44,810 nt of DNA from Streptomyces nanshensis (lineage in GTDB: Bacteria; Actinomycetota; Actinomycetes; Streptomycetales; Streptomycetaceae), in assembly GCF_001751255.1 (NCBI RefSeq), contig NZ_LJGW01000520.1, forward strand, positions 1 through 44,810, written 5' to 3'. The translations under genes were made by a program, and so were the position numbers. Under the pieces are notes generated by a model, which did not search any database, was not told the origin of the DNA, and saw only the letters and a program-made list of their open reading frames with translations. This document shows, one piece after another, positions 34,625-44,600 of the stretch; the first letter of the stretch is position 1; every line of letters begins with the position of its first letter.

Positions 34625-35161
34625 GTGGCCGCTGCTGAGGATGTTACTGAGAGCAAAATACTGCTGGCCGAGTACGATCGCATCAAGGAGGAGCAGAGGG
34701 CTCGGATCGGATTCCGAGACAACCTGCTCTACTTCACTCTCGCTGCGTCTACCGCGGTCCTGGCGATCACCTTCCAGAACAGGCACGCTCAACTATTGCT
34801 CGCTCTTCCCGCCATCTGCCTCGTCCTGGGATGGACGTACTTGACCAACGACGAGAAGATCTCGGCGATCGGCCGTTACATCCGAGACCAGCTGGGGCCG
34901 AGGCTGGCTGAGCTCAGTGGTACTTCCCCTAGCGCCATATTTGGTTGGGAGGTCTACCACCGTGACGACGCCAGTCGCGCTACGCGTAAGCGTCTGCAAA
35001 CCGCAGTCGATCTGTTCACATACTTGGTGTTGCCGACGACGTGTGTGATCACGTTCTGGACCTCTCGCGCTGTCCAACCTTTCCCCTTGATCGTCTCCGT
35101 CACAGAGACGCTCGCCCTAGCCGCACTAGGCTGGCAGTTCTTGCATTACGCCGAGCGCTAG
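34625..35161 (+). CDS. Four-TM membrane protein divergent from the nucleosidase
   Basis: A GTG at 34625 has AAGGGG about seven bases upstream, giving 178 aa. It opens with a charged helix (SKILLAEYDRIKEEQRARIG) followed by RDNLLYFTLAASTAVLAITF, LLALPAICLVLGWTYL, TYLVLPTTCVITFWT and VTETLALAALGW, four predicted membrane spans, with a soluble middle loop (NDEKISAIGRYIRDQLGPRL). The overall pattern resembles the small membrane effectors of bacterial conflict systems (SLATT-like), but I cannot place the family. It shares a 154-base divergent spacer with the nucleosidase. The stop is TAG at the junction with an IS630-type remnant. Confidence 0.78.
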   Translation: MAAAEDVTESKILLAEYDRIKEEQRARIGFRDNLLYFTLAASTAVLAITFQNRHAQLLLALPAICLVLGWTYLTNDEKISAIGRYIRDQLGPRLAELSGTSPSAIFGWEVYHRDDASRATRKRLQTAVDLFTYLVLPTTCVITFWTSRAVQPFPLIVSVTETLALAALGWQFLHYAER

Positions 35162-35735
35162 TGTCCTGAGTCGTTAGTTTGCTTGAGGTTGTAGGGCGGG
35201 GTGATGCCTGGTCCGAAGCCGTTGTCGCTGGAGTTGTCCGATCACGAAGGCCGGGTGCTGCGCGGCTCGTTGCGCAAGCAGTCAGCGTCTCAAGCACTGG
35301 TGCTGCGGTCGAAGATCGTGCTGGCGTGCGCGGAGGGCTGCCGAACGCGCGGGTCGCGGACGATCTGGGCGTCTCGCGAGAGACGGTACGCAAGTGGCGG
35401 TCCCGGTTCGCCGCGAACCGGCTGGAAAGCCTGGCGGACCGACCGCGTTCGGGGCCACCGCGAAGGATCACCGACGAGCCGGTCGAAGCCCTGGTCGTCA
35501 GGACGCTCGGCCAGGCGCCACCGACGGGTGATTCGCACTGGTCAACACGTTCGACGGCCGAGGCGGAGGGCATGTCGCAGTCGGCCGTCTCGCGGATGTG
35601 ACGGGCGTTCGGCCTCAAGCCGCACATCGTGGAGACCTGGAAGCTGTCGACCGACCCGCAGTTCGTGACCAAGGTCCGCGACGTGGTGGGCATCTACCTC
35701 GCCCCGTCGGAGAGCGCTCTGGTCCTGGCGGCAAT
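35162..35735 (+). pseudogene. IS630-family transposase remnant, copy 1
   Basis: Reads GPKPLSLELSDHEGRVLRGS...SQALVLRSKIVLACAEG, then after a 1-base deletion at about 35338 (copy 2 keeps the base) NARVADDLGVSRETVRKWRS, THWSTRS-like text and QSAVSRM, a stop in place of SRIW (35598-35600), then FGLKPHIVETWKLSTDPQFV...VRDVVGIYLAPSE-ALVL. It ends before the catalytic Asp (normally ALVLxVDE). The left end TGTCCTGAGTC abuts a CTAG target. It is a truncated, frameshifted element, not active. Confidence 0.85.
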
Positions 35736-35777
35736 TGACCGACGTCACCGCCCTGAGGAGGTCAGTAGGGTGGGTTC

Positions 35778-37559
35778 ATGCCGAAGCACGAACCGTTCAT
35801 CATCGACGGAGTCACTTACGAGCGCGATTCAGCTCCGGGAGAGGGCGGATCAGCCGTGGTGTGGAGGGCCCGCCGTAAGCCCGACGGTCAGGTGTTCGCA
35901 GTCAAACGGATTAACAAGGACCGCAACGCGGACTCCGCTCGCAACAAGCGTTTCAAGCAGGAGATCGAGTACGGACAGACATCGAGCCACCCGAACGTCG
36001 TGAGTATCCACGCGCGCTCAGAGGACGCGAACTTCTTCTACTACGTCATGGACTTCTACCCGATGACGCTGCGAAACGTGATCAACGACGAAACCAATGC
36101 TGACGTGCTTCTCGATTACGCGCGCCAGCTCTGCGATGCGCTCGCGTACGTGCACGGCGACGGCATAGTGCATCGCGACATCAAACCTGAGAATGTCCTC
36201 GTCGACCCTGATGCGCGCCGGCTCGTCCTGGCCGACTTCGGCATCGCGCATTTTAAGGACTCCTCGCTCACGAATCGCGGGGACCTCTTAGTGAACCGGA
36301 ACTACCTCGCTCCCGAGCAGATGGTGAGGAACAACGCCCTCGATATCGGCAAGCCCGCGGACATCTTTGCGCTCGGCCTCGTCATAACCGAGATGTTCAC
36401 GAAACAGAACGCCCGAGGGCGACGACACGCGCTTGTGCGCGACCGCTACCCCTTCCTGGCCGACCTCGACCCGATCATTGAACAGATGCTGCTCCAAGAC
36501 GAGGCGCAGCGGTTCCGCATCGACACCGTACGCGGCATGCTTCGGGTAACCCTTCAGCGGCTCGACTCGACAATCGAGGAGATCTCCGATGATCTGCGCC
36601 CCAACGAAGCGTCCGCCGACAGCTCGTCCGGCGAGGTGGAGTGGATCCTCGGCCGTGCCGCGAGGGACGTGCTGTCGGCGAAGCATGTCTTCGAGCGGGT
36701 CGCCGACGGAGAGCTCGACCGATTCAACCTCAACTATCACTGCGAGGTTGCGTACCGGGTGAGCACGGAGCTGTTCAATACGTGTGCTCAAGCCGTTGTA
36801 TATGCCTCGTGCAAGGCGAAGTTCGACTATGAGGCCGCCGGGCGGTGGGACGAGAACGACGACGCTCTCGTGTTGTCGGCCGCCAAGCCGGGGCTCCAAC
36901 GCGAGCTGGAGACGATTCTGGCTGATTTCCCCCTCCCTCAGTCTTCGCGCTGGAACGGTCTGCCACGGCGATCGGCTCACTTGTTCCGGTTCTGCAAGGA
37001 CTACCACTGCGAAGAGCTGCTGACGAGCATCCGCGAATCTGTCTACGGTGAAGGCAATGGCTCGTTGCGGGCGAATCTGATCAGCGCCCCGATCCTCTGG
37101 ATCACCGGCTGGATGCGTGCGTATCTGGACACCGACTACCTGGAGTTCGACAAAACCGTTCGCGAGGACATCGGTTTCGAGCGCCACCTCTCGGTGCTCT
37201 GGGACAAGACGCTTCCGTTGGATTCGGCCCGAGAAGCGGTGGGAGTGGATCTGTTGACCGAGCCGCTCAACGCCGACCGCGTCGCCAGCACACTGCAGGC
37301 GCTTGAAGCGAAGTGGGATGTGTCCGTGGGAGAGCTCGTAGACGGTGAGTACTCGGTCATGTTCCGGTCACGCAACACGTACCGCTGCTTCCACGACGAG
37401 GCGCTCGACCTCGCAGAACCGGGCTCAGTATTCGAAGCCGACGTCCTCAATCTGCTCCGCCCTGAGGCGGAGTTCGACGACCTCGTCGCACTCACATGGG
37501 ATCGGGACTTCGACGTGGCCGTCACGCTCGGGAAAATCCTCGGCACCCCCACGCGCTAG
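35778..37559 (+). CDS. Serine/threonine protein kinase with unknown C-terminal domain
   Basis: A 593-aa protein; GGGTGGG a few bases before the ATG. Residues 15-270 are a Hanks-type kinase: glycine-rich GEGGSAVVW (21-29), VAIK-type lysine in FAVKR (Lys43), catalytic HRDIKPEN (Asp134) and DFG (153-155). No transmembrane helix or PASTA domain follows, unlike the common Pkn receptors. Residues about 290-593 are a helical, Trp/Tyr-rich domain I do not recognise (FNLNYHCEVAYRVSTELFNT...). It sits alone between two IS630 remnants. Kinase effectors are known in phage defence, but here that is only suggested by the surroundings. The stop is TAG at an IS junction. Confidence 0.88.
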   Translation: MPKHEPFIIDGVTYERDSAPGEGGSAVVWRARRKPDGQVFAVKRINKDRNADSARNKRFKQEIEYGQTSSHPNVVSIHARSEDANFFYYVMDFYPMTLRNVINDETNADVLLDYARQLCDALAYVHGDGIVHRDIKPENVLVDPDARRLVLADFGIAHFKDSSLTNRGDLLVNRNYLAPEQMVRNNALDIGKPADIFALGLVITEMFTKQNARGRRHALVRDRYPFLADLDPIIEQMLLQDEAQRFRIDTVRGMLRVTLQRLDSTIEEISDDLRPNEASADSSSGEVEWILGRAARDVLSAKHVFERVADGELDRFNLNYHCEVAYRVSTELFNTCAQAVVYASCKAKFDYEAAGRWDENDDALVLSAAKPGLQRELETILADFPLPQSSRWNGLPRRSAHLFRFCKDYHCEELLTSIRESVYGEGNGSLRANLISAPILWITGWMRAYLDTDYLEFDKTVREDIGFERHLSVLWDKTLPLDSAREAVGVDLLTEPLNADRVASTLQALEAKWDVSVGELVDGEYSVMFRSRNTYRCFHDEALDLAEPGSVFEADVLNLLRPEAEFDDLVALTWDRDFDVAVTLGKILGTPTR

Positions 37560-37918
37560 TGTCCGGAGTCCAAAGATCAAGGGCGGTCATAGGACGGGGT
37601 GGTGCCTGCTCCGAAGCCGTTGTCGTTGGAGTTGTCCGATCACGAAGGCCGGGTGCTGCGTGGCTGGTTGCGTAAGCGCACGGCGTCTCAGGCGTTGGTG
37701 TTGCGGTCGAGGATCGTGCTGGCGTGTGCGGAGGGCCTGCCGAACGCGCAGGTCGCGCTCGATCTGGGTGTCTCGCGGGAGATGGTGCGCAAGTGGTGGG
37801 CCCGATTCTTGGCGGATCGGCTGGAGGGTCTGGTGGACCGGCCGCGTTCGGGTCGCCGCGGAAGATCACGGACGAGCAGGTCGAGGTACTGGTTGCCAGG
37901 TCACTGGACCAGGCGTGA
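37560..37918 (+). pseudogene. IS630-family transposase remnant, copy 2
   Basis: Same left end and orientation as copy 1 (TGTCCGGAGTC after CTAG), then PAPKPLSLELSDHEGRVLRGW...ASQALVLRSRIVLACAEG and LPNAQVALDLGVSREMVRKW. A 1-base deletion after DRPRSG throws the frame; in the right frame it continues KITDEQVEVLVARSLDQA and ends at 37918. Only the N-terminal helix-turn-helix part is left. Confidence 0.8.
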
Positions 37919-38272
37919 CGTTAGAAGCGCCGACCAGATCGAGGTTGCCTCGCTCCGTCGATGAGGTCCTGTCGCCGCCCACGGTCACACATGCCTGTGG
38001 GGGCCACGAGCTGGCCGAGTAGGGCGGCTTGTAGGCGCTGGCTGCGCCAGTCTCAAGGATGTTGTGCCCAGGCGTTGCGCCCCGTTGTTCCAGTTGAGTG
38101 GCGACCACCACCGACGGGTTGGAGATGCAGGACAGCGTCTCGCCCGCTCGCCCTCTTGGTGGGTACCACGTCGCTGGGGTACGAGGGGAGAAGGGCCATG
38201 GAGGCGTGACGGTGAAGTCACCGCCAGGGCTCCATGGCTCAGCTCGGGTCGACGGCTGCCGGGTGGGGGCAA
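37919..38272. other. Gap between IS remnant and lanthipeptide operon
   Basis: About 350 bases with no supported gene. I looked specifically for a lanthipeptide precursor (FxLD leader, Cys/Thr/Ser-rich tail) on both strands and found none. Confidence 0.5.
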
Positions 38273-40351
38273 CTACCAGTCGATTGTCAGGCGGGTGTCG
38301 GGTCGCGCGATCTGGGCGCCGGCTTCGATCTGGTCGTCGTCGGTGGCGGCGGGGTAGGCGGTAATGAGGGGTTGGGCGGGGCGTTCCTGGCTCCAGCGGT
38401 GTAGGAGGTCACTGACCTGTGCGGTGAGCTTGTTGGCGTCGGGGCCGTGGGTGGTGATGCCCAGTTCGTCGGCGTCGTCGCTGACGGGACGGGCGGTGAG
38501 GTAGGCGAAGGTGCCGCCGTCGTACAGGGCGGCGCCGGACCAGCGGAGGGCGGGGGCGGCCAGGCCGAGGTCGCGGGCGGCTGGGCCGATGGACAGCTTG
38601 CCGAAGCTCAGGTCGGACTCGATGGTGGCGAGCCAGAGGTCGAGGTGGGCTGCGGGCTCGTCATGGCGCACGTGGATGCCGGTCCATTGCTGGTGGGCGG
38701 GGTAGGTGAGGACGTCTGCCAGTGCGGCTTGGTCCGGCTGGTCGTCGGCGTCGACCTTGAGGATTGCGTTCTCGGCGAGACGGACATGGATCTCGCCCAT
38801 CTCGGCCGCACCGCGCAGGGGGACGAACCCGCACACCGCTGCGTTGGTGCTGACCATGCGGTCGTCTTCGGTGCGGGTGAAGGCGATGGACCGGGTCAGG
38901 CCGCTGCCGTGCAGTCGCAGGGGGACGACGATCCGTCCGCCGGACGCGAGTTGGGACCACCAGGCGGCCGGGATGTCCCAGGCCCCGGCGGTGACGATGA
39001 TCCGGTCGTACGGTGCGCGGTCGGGGTCTCCGAGGGCGCCGTCCCGGCACAGCACGGTGACGCGCTCGTACCCGGCTTCGGTCAGGTGGGTGCGGGCGCC
39101 TTCGGTGAGGTCGTCGTCGAGTTCGATAGTGACCACTCGCCCGCTCTCGCCGACGAGTTCGGCCAGCAGGGCGGCGTTGATGCCGGTGGCTGCGCCGATC
39201 TCCAAGACCCCTTGTCCGGGTGCGGCTTCGAGCTGTTCGAGCATCGTGGCGACGATGTTCGGGCTGGAGGCGGAGGAGATCGCGGTGCTGTCGGCCGCGC
39301 GCTTGGTGACTACCTGCTTGGGTGCGTAGGCCGTAGCGAGGTCCACCTCGGGGAGGAAGACGTGCCTCGGGATGGTGCGGAAGGCGTTCTTCACGGCTTC
39401 GGTGCGGAAGGTGCCGAGGCTGTCGATCTTGGCCACGAGGGCGTCGCGAAGGGCGCGGGGATCAGCGGTCGGCGTAGAGGTGGTGTCCATGGTCACTGGC
39501 CTGACTGTAGTGGGCTGAGCGGGGGTGCCCTCGGAGCTTCGCGGGGCCGTGCTGTGGCTGGGCTGGCGGTGAAAGATGATGCGGCTCGCTGCGCGGGCGA
39601 TTGCGGCCTGGTGCTCCGCGCTGATGCCGAGGCGGTTGAAGGCGAACAGCAGATGGTCGGTGAGGACGGCGCGTATGCCGCGGGTCAGGGATCCGCCGCC
39701 GGCGAGTTCGGCGAGGGCTTTTCCGGCGTCCTCGTAGGCCGTGGGCCATGCGGGAGTCTGGCTGAGGGGGCTGCCAGGGATATCGTCGGCTGCGGTGATG
39801 AGCATCTGAACGCCGGCGAGGGGCGGTGCGGAAGGCTCCGCGGCGTCAGCGGCGCGGTGTTCGGCGACGGCCGTCCAGATGTCGCCTTGCTCGTAGAAGT
39901 CCTGGCCGGCCGCCTGCATCATGCGGGTGGCCAGCCGCAGGCCGATCTCGCGCCGGTGATCCGGCCCGCCGCGGGCGCGGGCGAGGTGCGTGAGGATGTG
40001 GCGGCTGTCGGCGTGGAAGAGGCGGTGGGCGATCTCCATGGCGGGTTCGCCGCCGAAGCGGTAGGTCTCCTGCTCGTACACCACGTCGCAGGCGTGAGCG
40101 CGCAGTTCGGGAGCTTCGGTCATCTGCGTGAAGAGGGCGGCGGTGTCCTCGTCGCGTCCCGGGGCGGGCTGGAGGCGCAGGCGCCAGGTTTCCCGCTTGC
40201 GGATGAACCACCACGAGGAGATCGCTCCATCGTCCTCGGCTTGGGCCAGCAGCGGCAGATGATTGCGGACGGCCAAGTCCTCGGCGGCCTGCCAGGTGTC
40301 GCTGGACAGATTGATCTGCCGCCAGGCGGGGATGGGTTCGTCGCGTGTCAC
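38273..40351 (-). CDS. FxLD-type lanthipeptide methyltransferase (PCMT-like) fused to an N-terminal SpaB_C/thiopeptide-type domain
   Basis: A 692-aa protein, GTG start with GAGGGAAA upstream. Residues 1-270 resemble the stand-alone 'thiopeptide-type bacteriocin biosynthesis' domain, homologous to the LanB elimination domain (AWRQINL, WWFIRKRETWRLRL, YEQETYRFGG, HRLFHADSRHIL). Residues 300-692 are a protein L-isoaspartyl methyltransferase-like enzyme: VFLPEVDLATAYA, SSASSPNIVATMLEQL and the SAM motif GVLEIGAATGINAAL (381-395). This is the architecture of the 'methyltransferase, FxLD system' group; PCMT homologues in lanthipeptide clusters convert a precursor Asp to isoaspartate. It is the last gene of the lan operon, 16 bases after LanC. 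The second SpaB_C domain besides the one in LanB is unusual. Confidence 0.85.
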   Translation of the reverse strand: MTRDEPIPAWRQINLSSDTWQAAEDLAVRNHLPLLAQAEDDGAISSWWFIRKRETWRLRLQPAPGRDEDTAALFTQMTEAPELRAHACDVVYEQETYRFGGEPAMEIAHRLFHADSRHILTHLARARGGPDHRREIGLRLATRMMQAAGQDFYEQGDIWTAVAEHRAADAAEPSAPPLAGVQMLITAADDIPGSPLSQTPAWPTAYEDAGKALAELAGGGSLTRGIRAVLTDHLLFAFNRLGISAEHQAAIARAASRIIFHRQPSHSTAPRSSEGTPAQPTTVRPVTMDTTSTPTADPRALRDALVAKIDSLGTFRTEAVKNAFRTIPRHVFLPEVDLATAYAPKQVVTKRAADSTAISSASSPNIVATMLEQLEAAPGQGVLEIGAATGINAALLAELVGESGRVVTIELDDDLTEGARTHLTEAGYERVTVLCRDGALGDPDRAPYDRIIVTAGAWDIPAAWWSQLASGGRIVVPLRLHGSGLTRSIAFTRTEDDRMVSTNAAVCGFVPLRGAAEMGEIHVRLAENAILKVDADDQPDQAALADVLTYPAHQQWTGIHVRHDEPAAHLDLWLATIESDLSFGKLSIGPAARDLGLAAPALRWSGAALYDGGTFAYLTARPVSDDADELGITTHGPDANKLTAQVSDLLHRWSQERPAQPLITAYPAATDDDQIEAGAQIARPDTRLTIDW

Positions 40352-40367
40352 AGGCGTTTCCCTCGGG

Positions 40368-41645
40368 CTAGTTGATCAACAGGCAGGTGGGCCAGCCGCC
40401 GGTGGTACCGGTGGCGATGCTGTGCAGGGTCAGGGCGGTGCCCGCGCTGCCCTCGATGAGTCCGGGTGCTTGGTCGCGGGCAGTGTCGCGGGCGTGGTCG
40501 AGGAGGCGGACCAGCAGCCGGTCCAGGCTGTGGTCGAGGCTGGTGGTGGCGTCGGCTGCGGCGTGCCAGGCCGTGGCGACGATTCCGGCCCAGCCGTGGC
40601 AGAGGGCGGGGTCGGTGATGCGGGCGAGCTGGACGGGATCGGCCAGGCAGCAGGCGAGGGCGTGCTCGGCCGCCTGCTGTCTGGCGGTGTCGCCCAGTGC
40701 GAGGGCGGCGAGTTGCTGGGCGCGGGCGATGCCGGGGGTGCCGTAGCACCAGGAGGGGCGGGCAGGTCCGTTCCGGTGGGGGCGGCCGTCTTCCATTTCG
40801 TCAAGGGTGATCCGCTCGGGCCACCATGGGCCGGCGACGGACGGTTGTCTCCAGACGTCCAGGTGGAGGCTGATGGTCTCGATGGCGTCGGCGTGCCCGT
40901 CGACGGTGATGCCCTCGCGCATCGCGAGGGCGAGCAGGGCCAGGGGGCCGGTGATGCCGTGGGCCATGCCGAGGTTGGCATGCCCGTGCGCGAACGCAGA
41001 GTCGCGCGAGCTGGCGGGGATGTCGGCGGTCCACCAGCCTGGTGCGCGGCTTCCGGCGGCGTCGTCGGCCGGGAGGGGCCGGGTGAGGCGAACCATGTAG
41101 GCGAGGACGCGGCGGAGCAGGTCACCGCCGGGGTCGCGCTTGAGCAGGTAGGCGCCGAGCCCGGCGAGCCCGCGGGTGACGTCGAACTCGTACTGCGAGG
41201 GCCGCAGTGCGGCATCCATCCGCTCGGCGGCAGGCGTCAGCCGGGTGTGGACGAGTTGGGCGACAGCGGCGTCCAGGCGGGCAAGGGCGCCTTCGTAGCG
41301 CCCGGGGGCGGCCAGGTGGAGGGCGAAGCCGACGGCCGGGGCGCCGAACCAGAGACCGGCCCCTGGCCCGGCGGTCAGGTCGTCGCGGGTGGCGCGGGCG
41401 AGCCATGCGTGCATCGCCTCGGTGCCGCCGAGGCCGTGCTGGGCGCGCAGCCCGTGCAGAACTGCGACGCCTGCGGCGCCTTTGGACAGGGACTGGTCGC
41501 GCCAGCGTGGGCTGTCGGGCCGGACGTCGTCGCCGTAGTTCACGTCCGGCGGGGTGGTCAGGGCGTCGGCGAGTTCGGCGGCGACGGTAGCGGCGTGTTC
41601 GCGCAGGGCTGCTGCCGTGGTTGTCGTGGTCTCCCGCACGCTCAC
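40368..41645 (-). CDS. lanC: Lanthionine synthetase C-family cyclase
   Basis: A 425-aa LanC. It binds zinc and adds Cys thiols to dehydrated residues to close (methyl)lanthionine rings. The ligands are Cys300 (SWCYG) and Cys349-His350 (LCHGWAG), and the active-site His is in GMAHGI (229). The GTG start overlaps the LanB stop (GTGA), so translation is coupled. The length and GH-, CYG- and CHG-motif spacing are normal for the family. Ring pattern and substrate are unknown because the precursor is not in the window. Confidence 0.93.
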   Translation of the reverse strand: MSVRETTTTTAAALREHAATVAAELADALTTPPDVNYGDDVRPDSPRWRDQSLSKGAAGVAVLHGLRAQHGLGGTEAMHAWLARATRDDLTAGPGAGLWFGAPAVGFALHLAAPGRYEGALARLDAAVAQLVHTRLTPAAERMDAALRPSQYEFDVTRGLAGLGAYLLKRDPGGDLLRRVLAYMVRLTRPLPADDAAGSRAPGWWTADIPASSRDSAFAHGHANLGMAHGITGPLALLALAMREGITVDGHADAIETISLHLDVWRQPSVAGPWWPERITLDEMEDGRPHRNGPARPSWCYGTPGIARAQQLAALALGDTARQQAAEHALACCLADPVQLARITDPALCHGWAGIVATAWHAAADATTSLDHSLDRLLVRLLDHARDTARDQAPGLIEGSAGTALTLHSIATGTTGGWPTCLLIN

Positions 41646-44600
41646 TGTGCGCCCGCTCCCTTGTGTTGTCGATCGGGGTGGCGTGCGGAGCTGGCGAGGG
41701 CGATAGCTCGGGCCAGCTTGTAGGTCGTCGCCTCGGAGGTTCCTCCGGGGGAGTGGGCGCGGACGTGGTGCAGGTGCAGCAGCGAGCCGAGCACCGTCGC
41801 CGGAGCGGGGAGCCCGCCGGGGGCGGTGAGGCAGGCGGTGTACTTGGTTGCCGCCCGGGTGCGGGCTGCCCAGGCGGCAGCGAGGTCGCTGCCGCAGGGC
41901 AAGGTCTCCAGCCTCCCGTCGCGGGCGAGTTGGAGGGTGTGGTGGCGCGTCTGGTGGTCCTGGGCGCCGGCCCCGTCGGCGTACTGGGGGTGGTCGAGCA
42001 GCCAGTCCAGCCCTGCCTGTCGGCTGCCGATGACGGCGGCAGTGAAGTCGGCCATGCTCGCGGCGGTCAGCGCCTGCGGCGGGACCTCCTGGTGAGCGGC
42101 CAGGAAGGCGAACTGGGCGAGGACAGCTGCGGAGTCGGTGGCGAATAGGTGCTCGGCAGCCTCCATGGCATCACCCGTGCCGTACCGGCCGGTCTCCGGC
42201 CTGTAGGTGTCGAAAGTGATCTCCCCGGCCAGTCCCGCCTGCCGCAACTTGCCTGCCCAGGCGGCGAGGTGACCTGCGGCCCGCGCGGTGTCGGCGTCCC
42301 GCACCCGCAGCCGCAGGTGAGGGCGGGGGTGCCGGTAGCGGACGAACCACCACGGCGGCGGCTCGGCCCAGCGGGCCAGGAGTGCGGGCAGGTGCCGGGT
42401 GAGGATGTCGTCGATCGTTTCGCTCGGGCCGTACAGCTTCGCGAACACCACTGCGTCCCCAGCCCGGCTGTCGGCCGCAGGTGGCGGGACGCGGGTGAGG
42501 AAGGACGGCGCCGCCGCGGGTGGAGCTGTCGCGATCAGGGGGATGATGATCTCGTGGGCTCGGCCGCCGCACCATCCGTATTCCGCGCCGCTGGGCGCCT
42601 CAGTCACGGTGACCGGCCCGTCGGCGGCGTGCAGGTGGTGGCGCAGCACCGCCAGGTCCATGGCCTCATCCAGGTTCAGCCGTAGACGGCGGTCGCCGTC
42701 CCCGACCGCGACGGTGGCGGGCAGATGGCGGCGGCCGCGGAGCGTCTGCCAGGCCGCCGTCCACTGCCTCGTGGGGGTCTTCGGCCCGGGAAGGTCGGCG
42801 GGGTCGATTCGCCACTGGGCGGGGGCGAGGATGCTGCGGCCGTAGCGCACGCGCGGCAGGTGGGGCAGGCAGGCGGCGGCGCCCCAGTCGAACGCTGTGA
42901 CTGCTGGGTGGGTGGAGCGTGGAATCTCGAACAGCAGCCTCGCCAGATCCGGCATGGTGTGCCGGGCTCCGGCGTGCGGCAGCATCGGCTCCACGACCCG
43001 CCGTTGCGAGCGGGAGACGACGTACAGGCGCGTGGAGTCCGCGGCGACGGCCAGGTCCGTCAGCGGGATATGCCCGTCGCTGTGGCGGTGTTCGGCCAGC
43101 GAGATGACGTGCGGCAGTACGGGCGTCACGCGCAGGACGTTCTCGCTGCCCACGTGCCTCGGAGGGTACGAGAGCTGTGCGGCCAGGCCGCCGGCCATCC
43201 CGGTCGGTGCCACCGGATGCAGGCCGGTGGTTTCATCCCGGTCTCCGTCGTCCAGTACATCGAGGAAGCGCCCGGTAGTGGCCCCGGCGCGGCCGAACCC
43301 GCTCACGACAAGGGTGAACTCTCCTTCGTCGAGGGCTGCTTGGGAGGAGGCGCGAATTTCCGCCGAGAGGTCCGCCGCTGACACGGGCGCCGCGCTGTCG
43401 CGGGCGGGGCCGATCTGTTCCAGCTCGGTCTCCTTGAGGACGATCTCGCTCACGCGGTCGAGGGCGGCCTGTTGGGCGAGGGCGAGGAGGACTTCGTCCC
43501 GTCGTGTGATCTCCCGTCCGGAGGTCGGGGCGGTGAAGTGGCGGGGGTAGCCGAGCCCGCCGGCGGAGTCGGTCAGCTCGGTGACCGGAACGGGGGTTGC
43601 GGGTCCGTATCGGGCCAGGAAGTCGCGGTGGTACTCGCGCCACGATGTGCTTGCTGATGGCTGCGGAGTGAGCCGGATCAGGGCTTGGGCTGCTTCGGCG
43701 GCTTCCATGGCCACCGAGTGGGGCAGCACGAGGTCGGCGTTCAACGAGAGGTCCACGGCCAAGGGCTGGTCGGTGACGCTCGACAGGACCCGCATTCGGT
43801 CCGTGACCAGGCGCCGGTCCGGCTCGCTACTCCAGGCTTCGGCCTGGCCAAGGCTGCTCATCTGGTGGTGAAGGGCGCGGAGTTCTGTGTGCACCGCCGT
43901 CACGTCGGGCATGGCGTCGGCGCCCGCCTCGTCCAGGGCGCCCAGTAACCATCCGAGGGGGTCAGTGCAGGTGCCTGGGGCGCGGAGGCTGCTGATCAGC
44001 ACGCCGGAGGCCATCAGTTGGTCCATCACACCCATCAGCGCGTCGCGCGACGCGCCGGGATGCTCGGCGGCGGCCTTGTCGGCCAAGGCGCCGGCCGGGA
44101 CGGGAGTGCGGGCTGCCTGGCAGATGGTGCGCACGACCGGAACTCGTCGTACGGTCACCTCCGCCACGTCCTCGCCCACGATGCGGACGGCGGCGGCCAA
44201 GTGGGGCTGCCAGGGCACCACCAGCTTCTCTCCGCGCTCGACGGCCACGTTGTTGACGACGACAGGTAGCTGCTCGCGCAGGGACGGGGACGCTTCGAGG
44301 CGGGCGATGATGTCGGCGAGCCAAACGGCGTCGGCCCTCGCACGGGGCCGGTGGTCGTCGTTCCACGACAGACGGGTTCTGTCGTCGAAGTGGAGGGGGC
44401 CGACTCCGGCGAAGGTGCCGAAGGGGGTGGCCCGGCCGCGTAGGCGGATCAGGTACCGGGCCAGGGAAGTGGCCATGTGCCGCAGGTCGGTGACAGCGTG
44501 TTCGCGCCCGCCAAGGGTCTGCTCGATCCGGTCGGCCAGGGCTGGGCTGGCCAGCGTGACGGCTTCGGCGAGAGGGCTGGTCGCCCACACTCTCGCGAGC

